64,000 nucleotides of DNA from Aristolochia californica (lineage: Eukaryota > Streptophyta > Magnoliopsida > Piperales > Aristolochiaceae), in contig JARWKL010000007.1 in the NCBI GenBank assembly GCA_029961685.1, positions 24,561,013-24,625,012 of the forward strand, read 5' to 3'. A model generated the notes under the pieces. The model saw only the letters and a list, made by a program, of their open reading frames with translations, did not search any database and was not told the DNA's origin. The number at the start of each line of letters is the position of its first letter. Position 1 is the first letter of the stretch. A program made the translations under genes and the position numbers. Shown here in pieces: positions 11,665 through 24,802 of the stretch.

Positions 11665-13010
11665 GTGTTCATTTGTGTAGGGTGAATAAATTTTCTTTAT
11701 TTATATTTGTTGTTGTTTTAATTTTTTTCCATAAATCAACTATAAAATTTTCATTTTGTTGTGATCCTATTTGCCTTGTTTGTTTTCGGGATGAAGGGAG
11801 AGCGAAAAGTCAAAGCTTTGATTTAAGAAAAAAGTGTATATCTAAAATGGTAAATAACAATGCACAATTTTAGGGAGAGATAATTCAAAAGAGTGTGTAA
11901 TTTTTATGGATTGTAAGCTCTTTTTAGTTTTTATATCTCAAGTTTTGTAATCGTCGGGAAAAATTGGTGGTAGAGGATTTTTAACTGAGTGTTGAATTGC
12001 AATCCATAAGTCATTTCGTACAAAAATATAGCCCGTTACAAATGACAAATCTCTTTACAATTATCTATGATTGCTAGATCAAATTTTTGAAAATGGGCAA
12101 AATAATGACTTGTTAGACTCGGGTAAATATCCCACAGCACGTTCACTTGAGAATTTATTGAGCGTTTGTTATTCTCTTTAAAAGCTTTGGATCCATAGGT
12201 CATTTGAATCTTTATCATGTTTCAAGCAAGCATATCCATTTTTAAAACATGTGAAGAAAAAATCTCCTTCATGTAAAATTCCAAACTTAATAGGGTCTGA
12301 CTAATGGAGTTTCCCAAACTTGGATAACAAAACTTTTGTGTTCATTTGTGGTGTGTGAATAGATATTTTTTATTTACATTAGGTATTATTTTAAATATTT
12401 TCCACACATCAACTATAAAATTTTTATTTTGTTGTGATCCTTTTTGCCTTTTTTATTTACGGGATGAAGGGGGAGCGAAAACTCAAAGTTCTGATTTAAG
12501 AAAAAAGTGTAGATCTAAAATGGAAATGCACAATGCACAAATGTAGAGAGAGATAATTCCAAAGAGTGTCTGTATGTTTTAGGGATCGTATGCAGTCTTT
12601 CGTTTTTATATCTAAGGTTTTGCAATCATCGGGAAACGGGGGAGGCGGGCGATTTTTAACTGAGTGTTGACTTCAAATCCATAAGTCATTTCTTACAAAA
12701 ATATAGCCCGTTACGCATAACAAATCACTTTTTAATCATCTATGATTGTTAGCTCAACTTTTTGAATATGGGCAAAATAATGGCTTGTTTGACTCGGGCA
12801 AATATCCCACCGCACGTTCACTTGAGAATTTAATGACCATTTTTTATTCTCTTTAAAAGCTTTGGATCAATAGGTCATTTGAATCATTAACATGTTTCTG
12901 GCATGCATATCCATTTTTAAAACATGTGTGGAAAAAATCCCCTTCATGTAAAATTCCAAGATATTAGTTTTGGACTAGTGGAATTTCCAAAACTTGGATA
13001 ACAAAAATTT
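11665..13010 (+). repeat. A' and B units
   Basis: A' at 11665 differs from ordinary A by attgagttacc before the landmark and gtgatcctatttgcc in the body. The same variant recurs at 27506 and 38460. The B unit at 12338 leads into the C at 13011. The left edge of the 2698-bp tandem duplication lies inside this B unit, at about 12471. Confidence 0.9.
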
Positions 13011-15168
13011 GGAGTTCATTTGTGGTGTGTGAATAAATTTTCTTTATTTACTTTTTTCATTTTTTTAAACCTTTTCCCTACATCAACTATGAAATTTTCA
13101 TTTTGCTGTGATCTATTTGCCTTTTTCGTTTACGGGATGAAGGGAGAGCGAAAAACTCGAAGTTTTGATTTAAGAAAAATGTGTACATCTAAAACGGAAA
13201 TGCACAATGCACATATGTAGACAGAGATAATTCCAAAGGGTGTCTGTAATTTTTAGGGATTGTAAGCACCTTTTCGTTTTTATATCTCAGGTTTTGCAAT
13301 CGTCGGGAAAAATGGGTTGCGGAGGAAAACAATACTGAGTGTTGAATTGCAATCCATAAGTCATTTCATACAAAAATATAGCCTGTTAAGCATGATAAAT
13401 CACATTACAATCATCTATGATTAATTACGTAATTTTTTTGCAATGGGGCAAAATAATGGCATGTTTCACTCGGGTTAAATATCCCACCGCAAGTTCACTT
13501 GAAAATTTAATGAGCGTTTGTTATTCTCGTGAAAAGCTTTGAATCCATAGCTCATTTGCATCTTTAACATGTTTCAAACATGCATATCCATTTTTAAAAC
13601 ATGTGTGGACGAAATCTCTTTCTTGCAAAATTCCAAGCTATTAGGGTTAAACTAGTGGAATTTCCCAAAATTGGATAACAAAACTTTTGTGTTCATTTGT
13701 GTTGGGTGAATAAATTTTCTTTATTTATATTTGTTATTGTTTTAAATTTTTTCCATACATCAACTATAAAATTTTCATTTTGTTGTAAGCTTTTTGCCTT
13801 GTTTGTTTTCGGGATGAAGGGAGACTGAAAACTCAAAGTTTTGATTTAAGAAAAAAGTGTACATCTAAAATGGAAAAGCACAATGTACAATTGTAGGGAG
13901 AGATAATTCCAAAGAGTGTTTGTAATTTTTAGGGATTGGAAGCTCTTTTTAGTTTTTATATCTTAGATTTTGCAATCGTCGGGAAAAATTGATGGTAGAG
14001 GATTTTTAACTGAGTGTTGAATTGCAATCCATAAGTCATTTAATACAAAAATATAGATCGTTACGTATGATAAATCATTTTACAATCATCTATGATTGTT
14101 AGATCTAATTTTTGAAAATGAGCAAAATAATGACTTGTTAGACTCGGGTAAATATCCCACCGCACGTTCACGTGAGAATTTAATGAGCATTTGTTATTCT
14201 CTTTAAAATCTTTGGATCCATAAGTCATTTGATTCTTTAACATGTTTCAAGCATGCATATCCATTTTTAAAACAAGTGTTGAAAAAATCTCCTTCATGTA
14301 AAATTCCAAGCTTAATAGGGTTGGACTAATGAAATTTCCCAAACTTGGATAACAAAACTTTTGTGTTCATTTGTGGTGTGTGAATAGATATTTTATATTT
14401 ACATTAGTTATTATTTTAAATATTTTCCACACATCAACTATAAAATTTTTATTTTGTTGTGGTCTTTTTTGCCTTTTTTGTGTACGGGTTGAAGGGGGAG
14501 CGAAAACTCAAAGTTTTATTTAGGAAAAAGTGTACATCTAAAATGGAAATGCACAATGCACAAATGTAGAGCGAGATATTTCCAAAGAGTGTCTGTATGT
14601 TTTAGGGATCGTATGCACTTTTTCGTTTTTATAGCTAAGGTTTTGCAATCGTTGGGAAACGGGGGAGGCGGGCGATTTTTAACTGAGTGTTGACTTCAAA
14701 TCCTTATGTCATTTCTTACAAAAATATAGCCCGTTACGCATGACAAATTATTTTACAATCATCTATGATTGTTAGCTCAACTTTTTGAATATGGGCAAAA
14801 TAATGGCTTGTTTGACTCGGGCAAATATCCCACTGCACGTTCACGTGAGAATTTAATGAGTTTTTGTTATTCTCTTTAAAAGCTTTGGATCCATAGGTCA
14901 TTTGAATCATTAACATGTTTGGAGCATGCATATCCATTTTTAAAACATGTGTAGAAAAAATCTCCTTCATGTAAAATTCCAAGCTTAATAGGGTTGGACT
15001 AATGGAATTTCCCAAACTTGGATAACAAAACTTTTGTGTTCATTTGTGGTGTGTGAATAGATATTTTTTATTTACATTAGTTATTTTTTAAAATATTTTC
15101 CACACATCAACTATAAAATTTTTATTTTATTGGGATCCTTTTTGCCTTTTTTGTTTACGGGATGAAGA
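12471..15168 (+). repeat. Tandem duplication, copy 1 (2698 bp, four units)
   Basis: 12471-15209 aligns without gaps to 15169-17907 at an offset of 2698 bp. By eye I find only two substitutions in about 2739 aligned bases: 13761 c versus 16459 a, and 13967 a versus 16665 g. Identity stops sharply at 12470/15168 (g versus a) on the left and at 15210/17908 (g versus c) on the right. The block carries the end of a B, then C2 (13011), A (13689), B* (14363) and the start of B (15036). The 41 bases shared beyond the repeat length lie at the junction. It is far more alike than any other pair of units here, so it is either a very recent unequal exchange or an assembly artefact. Confidence 0.95.
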
Positions 15169-17866
15169 GGGAGCGAAAACTCAAAGTTCTGATTTAAGAA
15201 AAAAGTGTAGATCTAAAATGGAAATGCACAATGCACAAATGTAGAGAGAGATAATTCCAAAGAGTGTCTGTATGTTTTAGGGATCGTATGCAGTCTTTCG
15301 TTTTTATATCTAAGGTTTTGCAATCATCGGGAAACGGGGGAGGCGGGCGATTTTTAACTGAGTGTTGACTTCAAATCCATAAGTCATTTCTTACAAAAAT
15401 ATAGCCCGTTACGCATAACAAATCACTTTTTAATCATCTATGATTGTTAGCTCAACTTTTTGAATATGGGCAAAATAATGGCTTGTTTGACTCGGGCAAA
15501 TATCCCACCGCACGTTCACTTGAGAATTTAATGACCATTTTTTATTCTCTTTAAAAGCTTTGGATCAATAGGTCATTTGAATCATTAACATGTTTCTGGC
15601 ATGCATATCCATTTTTAAAACATGTGTGGAAAAAATCCCCTTCATGTAAAATTCCAAGATATTAGTTTTGGACTAGTGGAATTTCCAAAACTTGGATAAC
15701 AAAAATTTGGAGTTCATTTGTGGTGTGTGAATAAATTTTCTTTATTTACTTTTTTCATTTTTTTAAACCTTTTCCCTACATCAACTATGAAATTTTCATT
15801 TTGCTGTGATCTATTTGCCTTTTTCGTTTACGGGATGAAGGGAGAGCGAAAAACTCGAAGTTTTGATTTAAGAAAAATGTGTACATCTAAAACGGAAATG
15901 CACAATGCACATATGTAGACAGAGATAATTCCAAAGGGTGTCTGTAATTTTTAGGGATTGTAAGCACCTTTTCGTTTTTATATCTCAGGTTTTGCAATCG
16001 TCGGGAAAAATGGGTTGCGGAGGAAAACAATACTGAGTGTTGAATTGCAATCCATAAGTCATTTCATACAAAAATATAGCCTGTTAAGCATGATAAATCA
16101 CATTACAATCATCTATGATTAATTACGTAATTTTTTTGCAATGGGGCAAAATAATGGCATGTTTCACTCGGGTTAAATATCCCACCGCAAGTTCACTTGA
16201 AAATTTAATGAGCGTTTGTTATTCTCGTGAAAAGCTTTGAATCCATAGCTCATTTGCATCTTTAACATGTTTCAAACATGCATATCCATTTTTAAAACAT
16301 GTGTGGACGAAATCTCTTTCTTGCAAAATTCCAAGCTATTAGGGTTAAACTAGTGGAATTTCCCAAAATTGGATAACAAAACTTTTGTGTTCATTTGTGT
16401 TGGGTGAATAAATTTTCTTTATTTATATTTGTTATTGTTTTAAATTTTTTCCATACATAAACTATAAAATTTTCATTTTGTTGTAAGCTTTTTGCCTTGT
16501 TTGTTTTCGGGATGAAGGGAGACTGAAAACTCAAAGTTTTGATTTAAGAAAAAAGTGTACATCTAAAATGGAAAAGCACAATGTACAATTGTAGGGAGAG
16601 ATAATTCCAAAGAGTGTTTGTAATTTTTAGGGATTGGAAGCTCTTTTTAGTTTTTATATCTTAGGTTTTGCAATCGTCGGGAAAAATTGATGGTAGAGGA
16701 TTTTTAACTGAGTGTTGAATTGCAATCCATAAGTCATTTAATACAAAAATATAGATCGTTACGTATGATAAATCATTTTACAATCATCTATGATTGTTAG
16801 ATCTAATTTTTGAAAATGAGCAAAATAATGACTTGTTAGACTCGGGTAAATATCCCACCGCACGTTCACGTGAGAATTTAATGAGCATTTGTTATTCTCT
16901 TTAAAATCTTTGGATCCATAAGTCATTTGATTCTTTAACATGTTTCAAGCATGCATATCCATTTTTAAAACAAGTGTTGAAAAAATCTCCTTCATGTAAA
17001 ATTCCAAGCTTAATAGGGTTGGACTAATGAAATTTCCCAAACTTGGATAACAAAACTTTTGTGTTCATTTGTGGTGTGTGAATAGATATTTTATATTTAC
17101 ATTAGTTATTATTTTAAATATTTTCCACACATCAACTATAAAATTTTTATTTTGTTGTGGTCTTTTTTGCCTTTTTTGTGTACGGGTTGAAGGGGGAGCG
17201 AAAACTCAAAGTTTTATTTAGGAAAAAGTGTACATCTAAAATGGAAATGCACAATGCACAAATGTAGAGCGAGATATTTCCAAAGAGTGTCTGTATGTTT
17301 TAGGGATCGTATGCACTTTTTCGTTTTTATAGCTAAGGTTTTGCAATCGTTGGGAAACGGGGGAGGCGGGCGATTTTTAACTGAGTGTTGACTTCAAATC
17401 CTTATGTCATTTCTTACAAAAATATAGCCCGTTACGCATGACAAATTATTTTACAATCATCTATGATTGTTAGCTCAACTTTTTGAATATGGGCAAAATA
17501 ATGGCTTGTTTGACTCGGGCAAATATCCCACTGCACGTTCACGTGAGAATTTAATGAGTTTTTGTTATTCTCTTTAAAAGCTTTGGATCCATAGGTCATT
17601 TGAATCATTAACATGTTTGGAGCATGCATATCCATTTTTAAAACATGTGTAGAAAAAATCTCCTTCATGTAAAATTCCAAGCTTAATAGGGTTGGACTAA
17701 TGGAATTTCCCAAACTTGGATAACAAAACTTTTGTGTTCATTTGTGGTGTGTGAATAGATATTTTTTATTTACATTAGTTATTTTTTAAAATATTTTCCA
17801 CACATCAACTATAAAATTTTTATTTTATTGGGATCCTTTTTGCCTTTTTTGTTTACGGGATGAAGA
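15169..17866 (+). repeat. Tandem duplication, copy 2 (2698 bp, four units)
   Basis: This is the second copy of the block above, with C2 at 15709, A at 16387, B* at 17061 and the start of the B at 17734. The shared landmark region aaaatttggagttcatt of the C units is a private variant found only in these two copies. Confidence 0.95.
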
Positions 17867-19083
17867 GGGAGCGAAAACTCAAAGTTCTGATTTAAGAAAA
17901 AAGTGTACATCGAAAATGGAAATGCACAATGGACAAATGTAGAGAGAGATATTTCCAAAGAGTATTTGTATGTTTTAGGGATCGTATGCACTTGATCTTT
18001 TTTATATCTAAGGTTTTGCAATCATCGGGAAACGGGGGAGGCGGGCGATTTTTAACTGAGTGTTGACTTCAAATCCATAAGTCATTTCTTACAAAAATAT
18101 AGCCCGTTATGCATGACAAATCACTTTACAATCATCTATGATTGTTAGCTCAACTTTTTGAATATGGGCAAAATAATGGCTTATTTGACTCGAGCAAATA
18201 TCCCACTGCACGTTCACTTGAGAATTTAATGAGCGTTTGTTATTCTCTTTAAAAGCTTTGGATCCATAGGTCATTTGAATCTTTAACATGTTTTAAGCAT
18301 GCATATCCATTTTTAAAACATGTGTAGAAAAAATCTCCTTCATGTAAAATTCCAAGCTTAATAGGGTTGGACTAATGGAATTTTCCAAACTTGGATAACA
18401 AAACTTTTGTGTTCATTGGAGGTGTGTGAATAGATATTTTTTATTTACATTAGTTATTATTTTAAATATTTTCCACACATCAACTATAAAATTTTTATTT
18501 TATTGGGATCCTTTTTGTCTTTTTTGTTTATGGGATGTAGGGGGAGAGGAAACTCAAAGTTCTGATTTAAGAAAAAAGTGTACATCTAAAATGGAAATGC
18601 ACAATGCACAAATCTAGATAGAGATATTTCCAAAGAGTGTCTTTATGTTTTAGAGATCGTATGCACTTTTTCTTTTTTATATCTAAGGTTTTGCAATCGT
18701 CGGGAAACGGGGGAGGCGGGCGATTTTTAACTGAGTGTTGACTTCAAATCCTTAAGTCATTTCTTAAAAAAATATAGCCTATTACGCATGACAAATCACT
18801 TTTCAATCATCTATGATTGTTAGCTCAACTTTTTGAATATGGGCAAAATAATGGCTTGTTTGACTCGGGCAAATATCCCACTGCACGTTCACTTGAGAAT
18901 TTAATAAGCGTTTTTTATTCTCCTTAAAAGCTTTGGATCCATAGGTCATTTGAATCTTTAACATGTTTCAAGCATGCATATCCATTTTTAAAACATGTGT
19001 AGAAAAAATCTCCTTCATGTAAAATTCCAAGCTTAATAGGGTTGGAGTAATGGAATTTCCCAAGCTTGGATAACAAAACTTTT
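17734..19083 (+). repeat. B*-B* run
   Basis: B* at 17734 and B* at 18409 both end in the B-type lead gcttaatagggttggac, so B units follow one another without C or A. The landmark region of the unit at 18409 reads gttcattggaggtgtgtg. A near match, gttcattggtggtgtgtg, occurs at 32893, which points to a common origin of the two B-rich runs. The body has attgggatcctttttg, a B sub-variant common in the core. Confidence 0.88.
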
Positions 19084-19923
19084 GTGTTCATTTGTGGTGT
19101 GTGAATAGATATTTTTTATTTACATTAGTTCTTATTTTACATATTTTCCACACATCAACTATAAAATTTTTATTTTATTGGGATCCTTTTTGCCTTTTTT
19201 GTTTACGGGATGAGGGGGAGCGAAAACTCAAAGTTCTGATTTAAGAAAAAAGTGAACATCTAAAATGGGAATGCACAATGCACAAATGTAGAAAGAGATA
19301 TTTGTAAAGAGAGTCTGTATATTTTTAGGGATCGTATGCTGTGATCTATTTGCCTTTTTTGTTTACGGGATGAAGGGAGACCGAAAAACACGAAGTTTTG
19401 ATTGAAGAAAAATGTGTACATCTAAAACGGAAATGCACAATGCACATATGTAGAGAGAGATAATTCCGAGTAGTGTCTGTAATTTTTAGGGAATGTAAGC
19501 ACCTTTTTCGTTTTTATATCTCAGATTTTGAAATCATCGGGAAAAATGGGTTGCGGAGGAAAACAAAACTGAGTGTTGAATTGTAATCCATAAGTCATTT
19601 CATACAAAAAATATAGCCCATTACGCATGATAAATCACATTACAATCATCTGTGATTAATTATGTTACTTTTTTCCAAATGGGCAAAATAATGGCATGTT
19701 TGACTCGGGTTAAATATCCTATTGCAAGTTCACTTGAGAATTTAATGAGCGTTTGTTATTCTCATTAAATGCTTTGCATCCATAGCTCATTTTCATCTTT
19801 AACATGTTTCAAACATGCATATCCATTTTTAAAACATGTGTGGACGAAATCTCTTTCTTGCAAAATTCCAAGCTATTAGGGTTAAACTAGTGGAATTTCA
19901 CAAAATTGGATAAAAAAACTTTT
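19084..19923 (+). repeat. Over-long B/C2 hybrid unit (840 bp)
   Basis: The unit runs as B up to about 19339 (gggatcgtatg), then steps back to a point about 100 bp into a C body (ctgtgatctatttgcc) and continues as C2 to an A-type lead. About 166 bp of the unit is therefore present in both B and C form. The parents share tgc at the join. The same structure with the same join recurs at 23299 and 34243, so it arose once and was then copied. Confidence 0.9.
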
Positions 19924-21272
19924 GTGTTCATTTTTATTGGGTGAATAAATTTTCTTTATTTATATTTGTTGTTTTTTTAAAATTTTTCCAAACATCAACT
20001 ATAAAATTTTCTTTTCGTTTTAGGCTTTTTGCCTTGTTTGTTTTCGATATGGAGGGAGAGCGAAAAGTCAAAGTTTTGATTTAAGAAAAAAGTGTATATC
20101 TAAAATGGAAAAGCACAATGCACAATTGTAGGGAGAGATAATTCCAAAGAGTGTCTGTAATTTTTAGGGATTGTAAGCTCTTTTTAGTTTTTATATCTCA
20201 GGGTTTTGTAATCGTCGGGAAAAATATGCGGCAGAGGATTTTTAACTGAGTATTGAATTGCAATCCATAAGTCATTTCATACAACAATATAGCCCGTTAC
20301 AAATGATAAATCTCTTTACAATCATCTATGATTGCTAGATCAAATTTTTGAAAATGGCCAAAATAATGACTTGTTAGACTCGGGTAAATATCCCACAGCA
20401 CGTTCACTAGAGAATTTATTGAGCGTTTGTTATTCTCTTTAAAAGCAGTGGATCCATAGGTCATTTGAATCTTTATCATGTTTCAAGCACGCATATCCAT
20501 TTTTAAAACATGTGAAGAAAAAATCTCCTTCATGTAAAATTCCAAACTTAATAGGGTTGGACTAATGGAGTTTCCCAAACTTGGATAACAAAACTTTTGT
20601 GTTCATTTGTGGTGTGTGAATAGATATTTTTTATTTACATTAGTTATTATTTTAAATATTTTCCACACATCAACTATAAATTTTTTATTTTGTTGTGATC
20701 CTTTTTGCCTTTTTTGTTTACGGGATGTAGGGGGAGCAAAAACTCAAAGTTTTGATTTAAGAAAAAAGTGTACATCTAAAATGGAAATGCACAATGCACA
20801 AATGTAGAGAGAGATAATTCCAAAGAGTGTCTGTATGTTTTAGGGATCGTATGCAGTCTTTCGTTTTCATATCTAAGGTTTTGCCATCATCGGGAAAAGG
20901 GGGAGGCGGGCGATTTTTAACTGAGTGTTGACTTCAAATCCATAAGTCATTTCTGACAAAAATATAGCCCGTTACGCATGACAAATCACTTTTCAATCAT
21001 CTAAGATTGTTAGCTCAACTTTTTGAATATGGGCAAAATAATGGCTTGTTTGGCTCGGGTAAATATCCCACCGCACGTTCACTTGAGAATTTAATGATCA
21101 TTTTTTATTCTCTTTAAAAGCTTTGGATCAATAGGTCATTTGAATCTTTAACATGTTTCAGGCATGCATATCCATTTTTAAAACATGTGTGGAAAAAATC
21201 CCCTTCATGTAAAATTCCAAGAAATTAGTTTTGGACTAGTGGAATTTCCAAAACTTGGATAACAAAACTTTT
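19924..21272 (+). repeat. A'' and B units
   Basis: A'' at 19924 has ttcgatatggagg where other A units have ttcgggatgaagg, and tttcacaaaattgg before the landmark. The same A'' variant follows the other two over-long hybrids (24138, 35083) and also occurs at 30890. The B unit at 20599 resembles the B at 12338 and leads to C. Confidence 0.88.
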
Positions 21273-22623
21273 GTGTACATTTGTGGTGTGTAAATAAATT
21301 TTCTTTTTTATTTTTTTCATTTTTTTAAACTTTTTCCGTACATCAACTATGAAATTTTCATTTTGCTGTGATCTATTTGCCTTTTTTGTTTACGGGATGA
21401 AGGGAGAGCGAAAAACTCGAAGTTTTGATTTAAGAAAAATGTGTGCATCTAAAACGGAAATGCACAATGCACATATGTAGACAGAGATAATTCCAAAGGG
21501 TGTCTGTAATTTTTAGGGATTGTAAGCACCTTTTCGTTTTTATATCTCAGGTTTTGCAATCGAAAGGAAAATTGGGTTGCGAAGGAAAACAATACTGAGT
21601 GTTGAATTGCAATCCATAAGTCATTTCATACAAAAATATAGCCCTTTAAGCATGATAAATCACATTACAATCATCTATGATTAATTATGTAATTTTTTTG
21701 CAAAAGGGGCAAAATAATGGCATGTTTCACTCGGGTTAAATATCCCACCGCAAGTTCACTTGAGAATTTAATGAGCGTTTATTATTCTCGTTAAAAGCTT
21801 TGAATCCATAGCTCATTTGCATCTTTAACATGTTTCAAACATGCATATCCCTTTTTAAAACATGTGTGGACGAAATCTCTTTCTTGTGAAATTCCAAGCT
21901 ATTAGGGTTAAACTAGTGGAATTTCCCAAAATTGGATAACAAAACTTTTATGTTCATTTGTGTTGGGTGAATAAATTTTATTTATTTATATTTGTTATTT
22001 TTTTAAATTTTTTCCATACATCAACTATAAAATTTTCATTTTGTTGTAAGCTTTTTGCTTTGTTTGTTTTCGGGATGAAGGGAGAGTGAAAAGTCAAAGT
22101 TTTGATTTAAGAAAAAAGTGTACATCTAAAATGGAAATGCAGAATGCACAAATGTAGAGAGAGATATTTCCAAAGAGTGTCTTTATGTTTTAGGGATCGT
22201 ATGCACTTTTTCGTTTTTATATCTAAGGTTTTGCAATCGTCGGGAAACGGGGGTGGCGGGCGATTTTTAACTGAGTGTTGACTTCAAATCCATAAGTCAT
22301 TTCTTACAAAAATATAGCCCGTTACGCAAGACAAATCACTTTTCAATCATCTATGATTGTTAGCTCAACTTTTTGAATATGGGCAAAATAATGGCTTGTT
22401 TGACTCGGGCAAATATCCCACTGCACGTTCACTTGAGAATTTAATGAGCGTTTTTTATTCTCTTTAAAAGCTTTGGATCCATAGGTCATTTGAATCTTTA
22501 ACATGTTTCAAGCATGCATATCCATTTTTAAAACATGTGTAGAAAAAATCTCCTTCATGTAAAATTCCAAGCTTAATAGGGTTGGAGTAATGGAATTTCC
22601 CAAGCTTGGATAACAAAACTTTT
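21273..22623 (+). repeat. C2 unit and A/B hybrid unit
   Basis: C2 at 21273 is close to the C units of the 2698-bp duplication (ccaaagggtgtctg, gaaggaaaacaatactgag). The next unit, at 21950, starts as A and changes to B between about 22125 and 22200 (aaatgtagagagagatattt, then the B mid-block). Its length stays 674 bp, so the switch was in register: gene conversion or an equal exchange. Confidence 0.87.
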
Positions 22624-24137
22624 GTGTTCATTTGTGGTGTGTGAATAGATATTTTTTATTTACATTAGTTCTTATTTTACATATTTTCCACACATCAACT
22701 ATAAAATTTTTATTTTATTGGGATCCTTTTTGCCTTTTTTGTTTACGGGATGAAGGGGGAGCGAAAACTCAAAGTTCTGATTTAAGAAAAAAGTGTACAT
22801 CTAAAATGGAAATGCACAATGCACAAATGTAAAGAGAGATATTTCCAAAGAGTGTCTGTATATTTTAGGCATCGTATGCACTTTTTATTTTTTATATCTA
22901 AGGTTTTGCAATCATCGGGAAACGGGGGAGGCGGGCGATTTTTAACTTGGTGTTGTCTTCAAATCCATAAGTCATTTCTTACAAAAATATAGCCCGTTAC
23001 GCATGACAAATCACTTTACAATCATCTATGATTGTTAGCTCAACTTTTTGAATATGGGCAAAATAATGGCTTATTTGACTCGGGCAAATATCCCACTGCA
23101 CGTTCACTTGAGAATTTAATGAGCGTTTGTTATTCTCTTTAAAAGCTTTGGATCCATAGGTCATTTGAATCTTTAACATATTTTAAGCATGCATATCCAT
23201 TTTCAAAACATGTGTAGAAAAAATCTCCTTCATTTAAAATTCAAAGCTTAATAGGGTTGGACTAATGGAATTTCCCAAACTTGGATAACAAAACTTTTGT
23301 ATTCATTTGTGGTGTGTGAATAGATATTTTTTATTTACATTAGTTATTATTTTAAATATTCTCCACACATCAACTATAAAATTTTTTTTTTGTTGTGATC
23401 GTTTTTACGTGTTTTGTTTACGGGATGAGGTGGAGAGAAAACTCAAAGTTTTGATTTAAGAAAAAAGTGAACATCTAAAATGGGAATGCACAATGCACAA
23501 ATGTAGAGAGAGATATTTCTGAAGAGAGTCTGTATTTTTTTAGGGATCGTATGCTGTGATCTATTTGCCTTTTTTGTTTACGTGATGAAGGGAGAGCGAA
23601 AAACACGAAGTTTTGATTGAAGAAAAAAGTGTACATCTAAAACGGAAATGCACAATGCACATATGTAGAGAGAGATAATTCCAAATAGTGTCTGTAATTT
23701 TTAGGGAATGTAAGAACCTTTCCGTTTTTATATCTCAAGTTTTGGAATCGTCGGGAAAAATGGGTTATGGAGGAAAACAAAACTGAGTGTTGTATTGCAA
23801 TACATATGTCATTTCAAACAAAAAATATAGCCCGTTACGCATGATAAATCACATTACAATCATCTATGATTAATTATGTTACTTTTTTCCAAATGGGCAA
23901 AATAATGGCATGTTTGACTCGGATTAAATATCCCATTGCAAGTTCACTTGAGAATTTAATGAATGTTTGTTATTCTCATTAAATGCTTTGCATCCATAGC
24001 TCATTTTCATATTTAACATGTTTTAAACATGCATATCCATTTTTAAAACATGTGTGGACGAAATCTCTTTCTTGCAAAATTCCAAGCTATTAGCGTTAAA
24101 CTAGTGGAATTTCACAAAATTGGATAAAAAAACTTTT
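22624..24137 (+). repeat. B* and over-long B/C2 hybrid (839 bp)
   Basis: B* at 22624 is followed by a second copy of the over-long hybrid at 23299, joined at about 23553 (gatcgtatgctgtgatc). The B* is nearly the same as the B* at 33568 and the hybrid pairs with the one at 34243, both at an offset of 10944 bp. This makes the stretch the left part of a long-range duplication. Confidence 0.88.
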
Positions 24138-24802
24138 GTGTTCATTTTTGTTGGGTGAATAAATTTTCTTTATTTATATTTGTTGTTTTTTTAAATTTTT
24201 ACATACATCATCTATAAAATTTTCATTTCGTTGTAGGCTTTTTGCCTTGTTTGTTTTCGATATGAAGGGAGAGCGAAAAGTCAAAGTTTTGATTTAAGAA
24301 AAAAGTGTATATCTAAAATGAAAAAGCACAATGCACAATTGTAGGGAGAGATAATTCCAAAGAGTGTCTGTAATTTTTAGGGATTGTAAGCTCTTTTTAG
24401 TTTTTATATCTCAGGGTTTTGTAATCGTCGGGAAAAATATGTGGCAGAGGATTTTTAACTGAGTGTTGAATTGTAATCCATAACTCATTTCATACAACAA
24501 TATAGCCCGTTATGCATGATAAATCACTTTACAATCATCTATGATTGCTAGATCAAATTTTTGAAAATGGCCAAAATAATGACTTGTTAGACTCGGGTAA
24601 ATATCCCACCGCACGAAATTTAATGAGCGTTTTTTATTCTCTTTAAAAGCTTTGGATCCATAGGTCATTTGAATCTTTAACATGTTTCAAGCATGCATAT
24701 CCATTTTTAAAACCTGTGCAGAAAAAATCTCCTTCATGTAAAATTCCAAGCTTAATAGGGTTGGAGTAATGGAATTTCCCAAACTTGGACAACAAAACTT
24801 TT
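24138..24802 (+). repeat. A'' unit with a 10-bp tail deletion
   Basis: This A'' pairs with the one at 35083. Near 24615 it reads gcacgaaatttaatgag; the phrase ttcacttgag that all neighbours have is missing. The gap moves the long-range offset from 10944 bp on its left to 10954 bp on its right, so the deletion came after the duplication. Confidence 0.88.

Noticed and set aside
19084..19923. Reading the 840-bp units as a fourth unit type
   Set aside because: Both parts match existing B and C2 sequence with one join, so they are recombinants and not a separate type.
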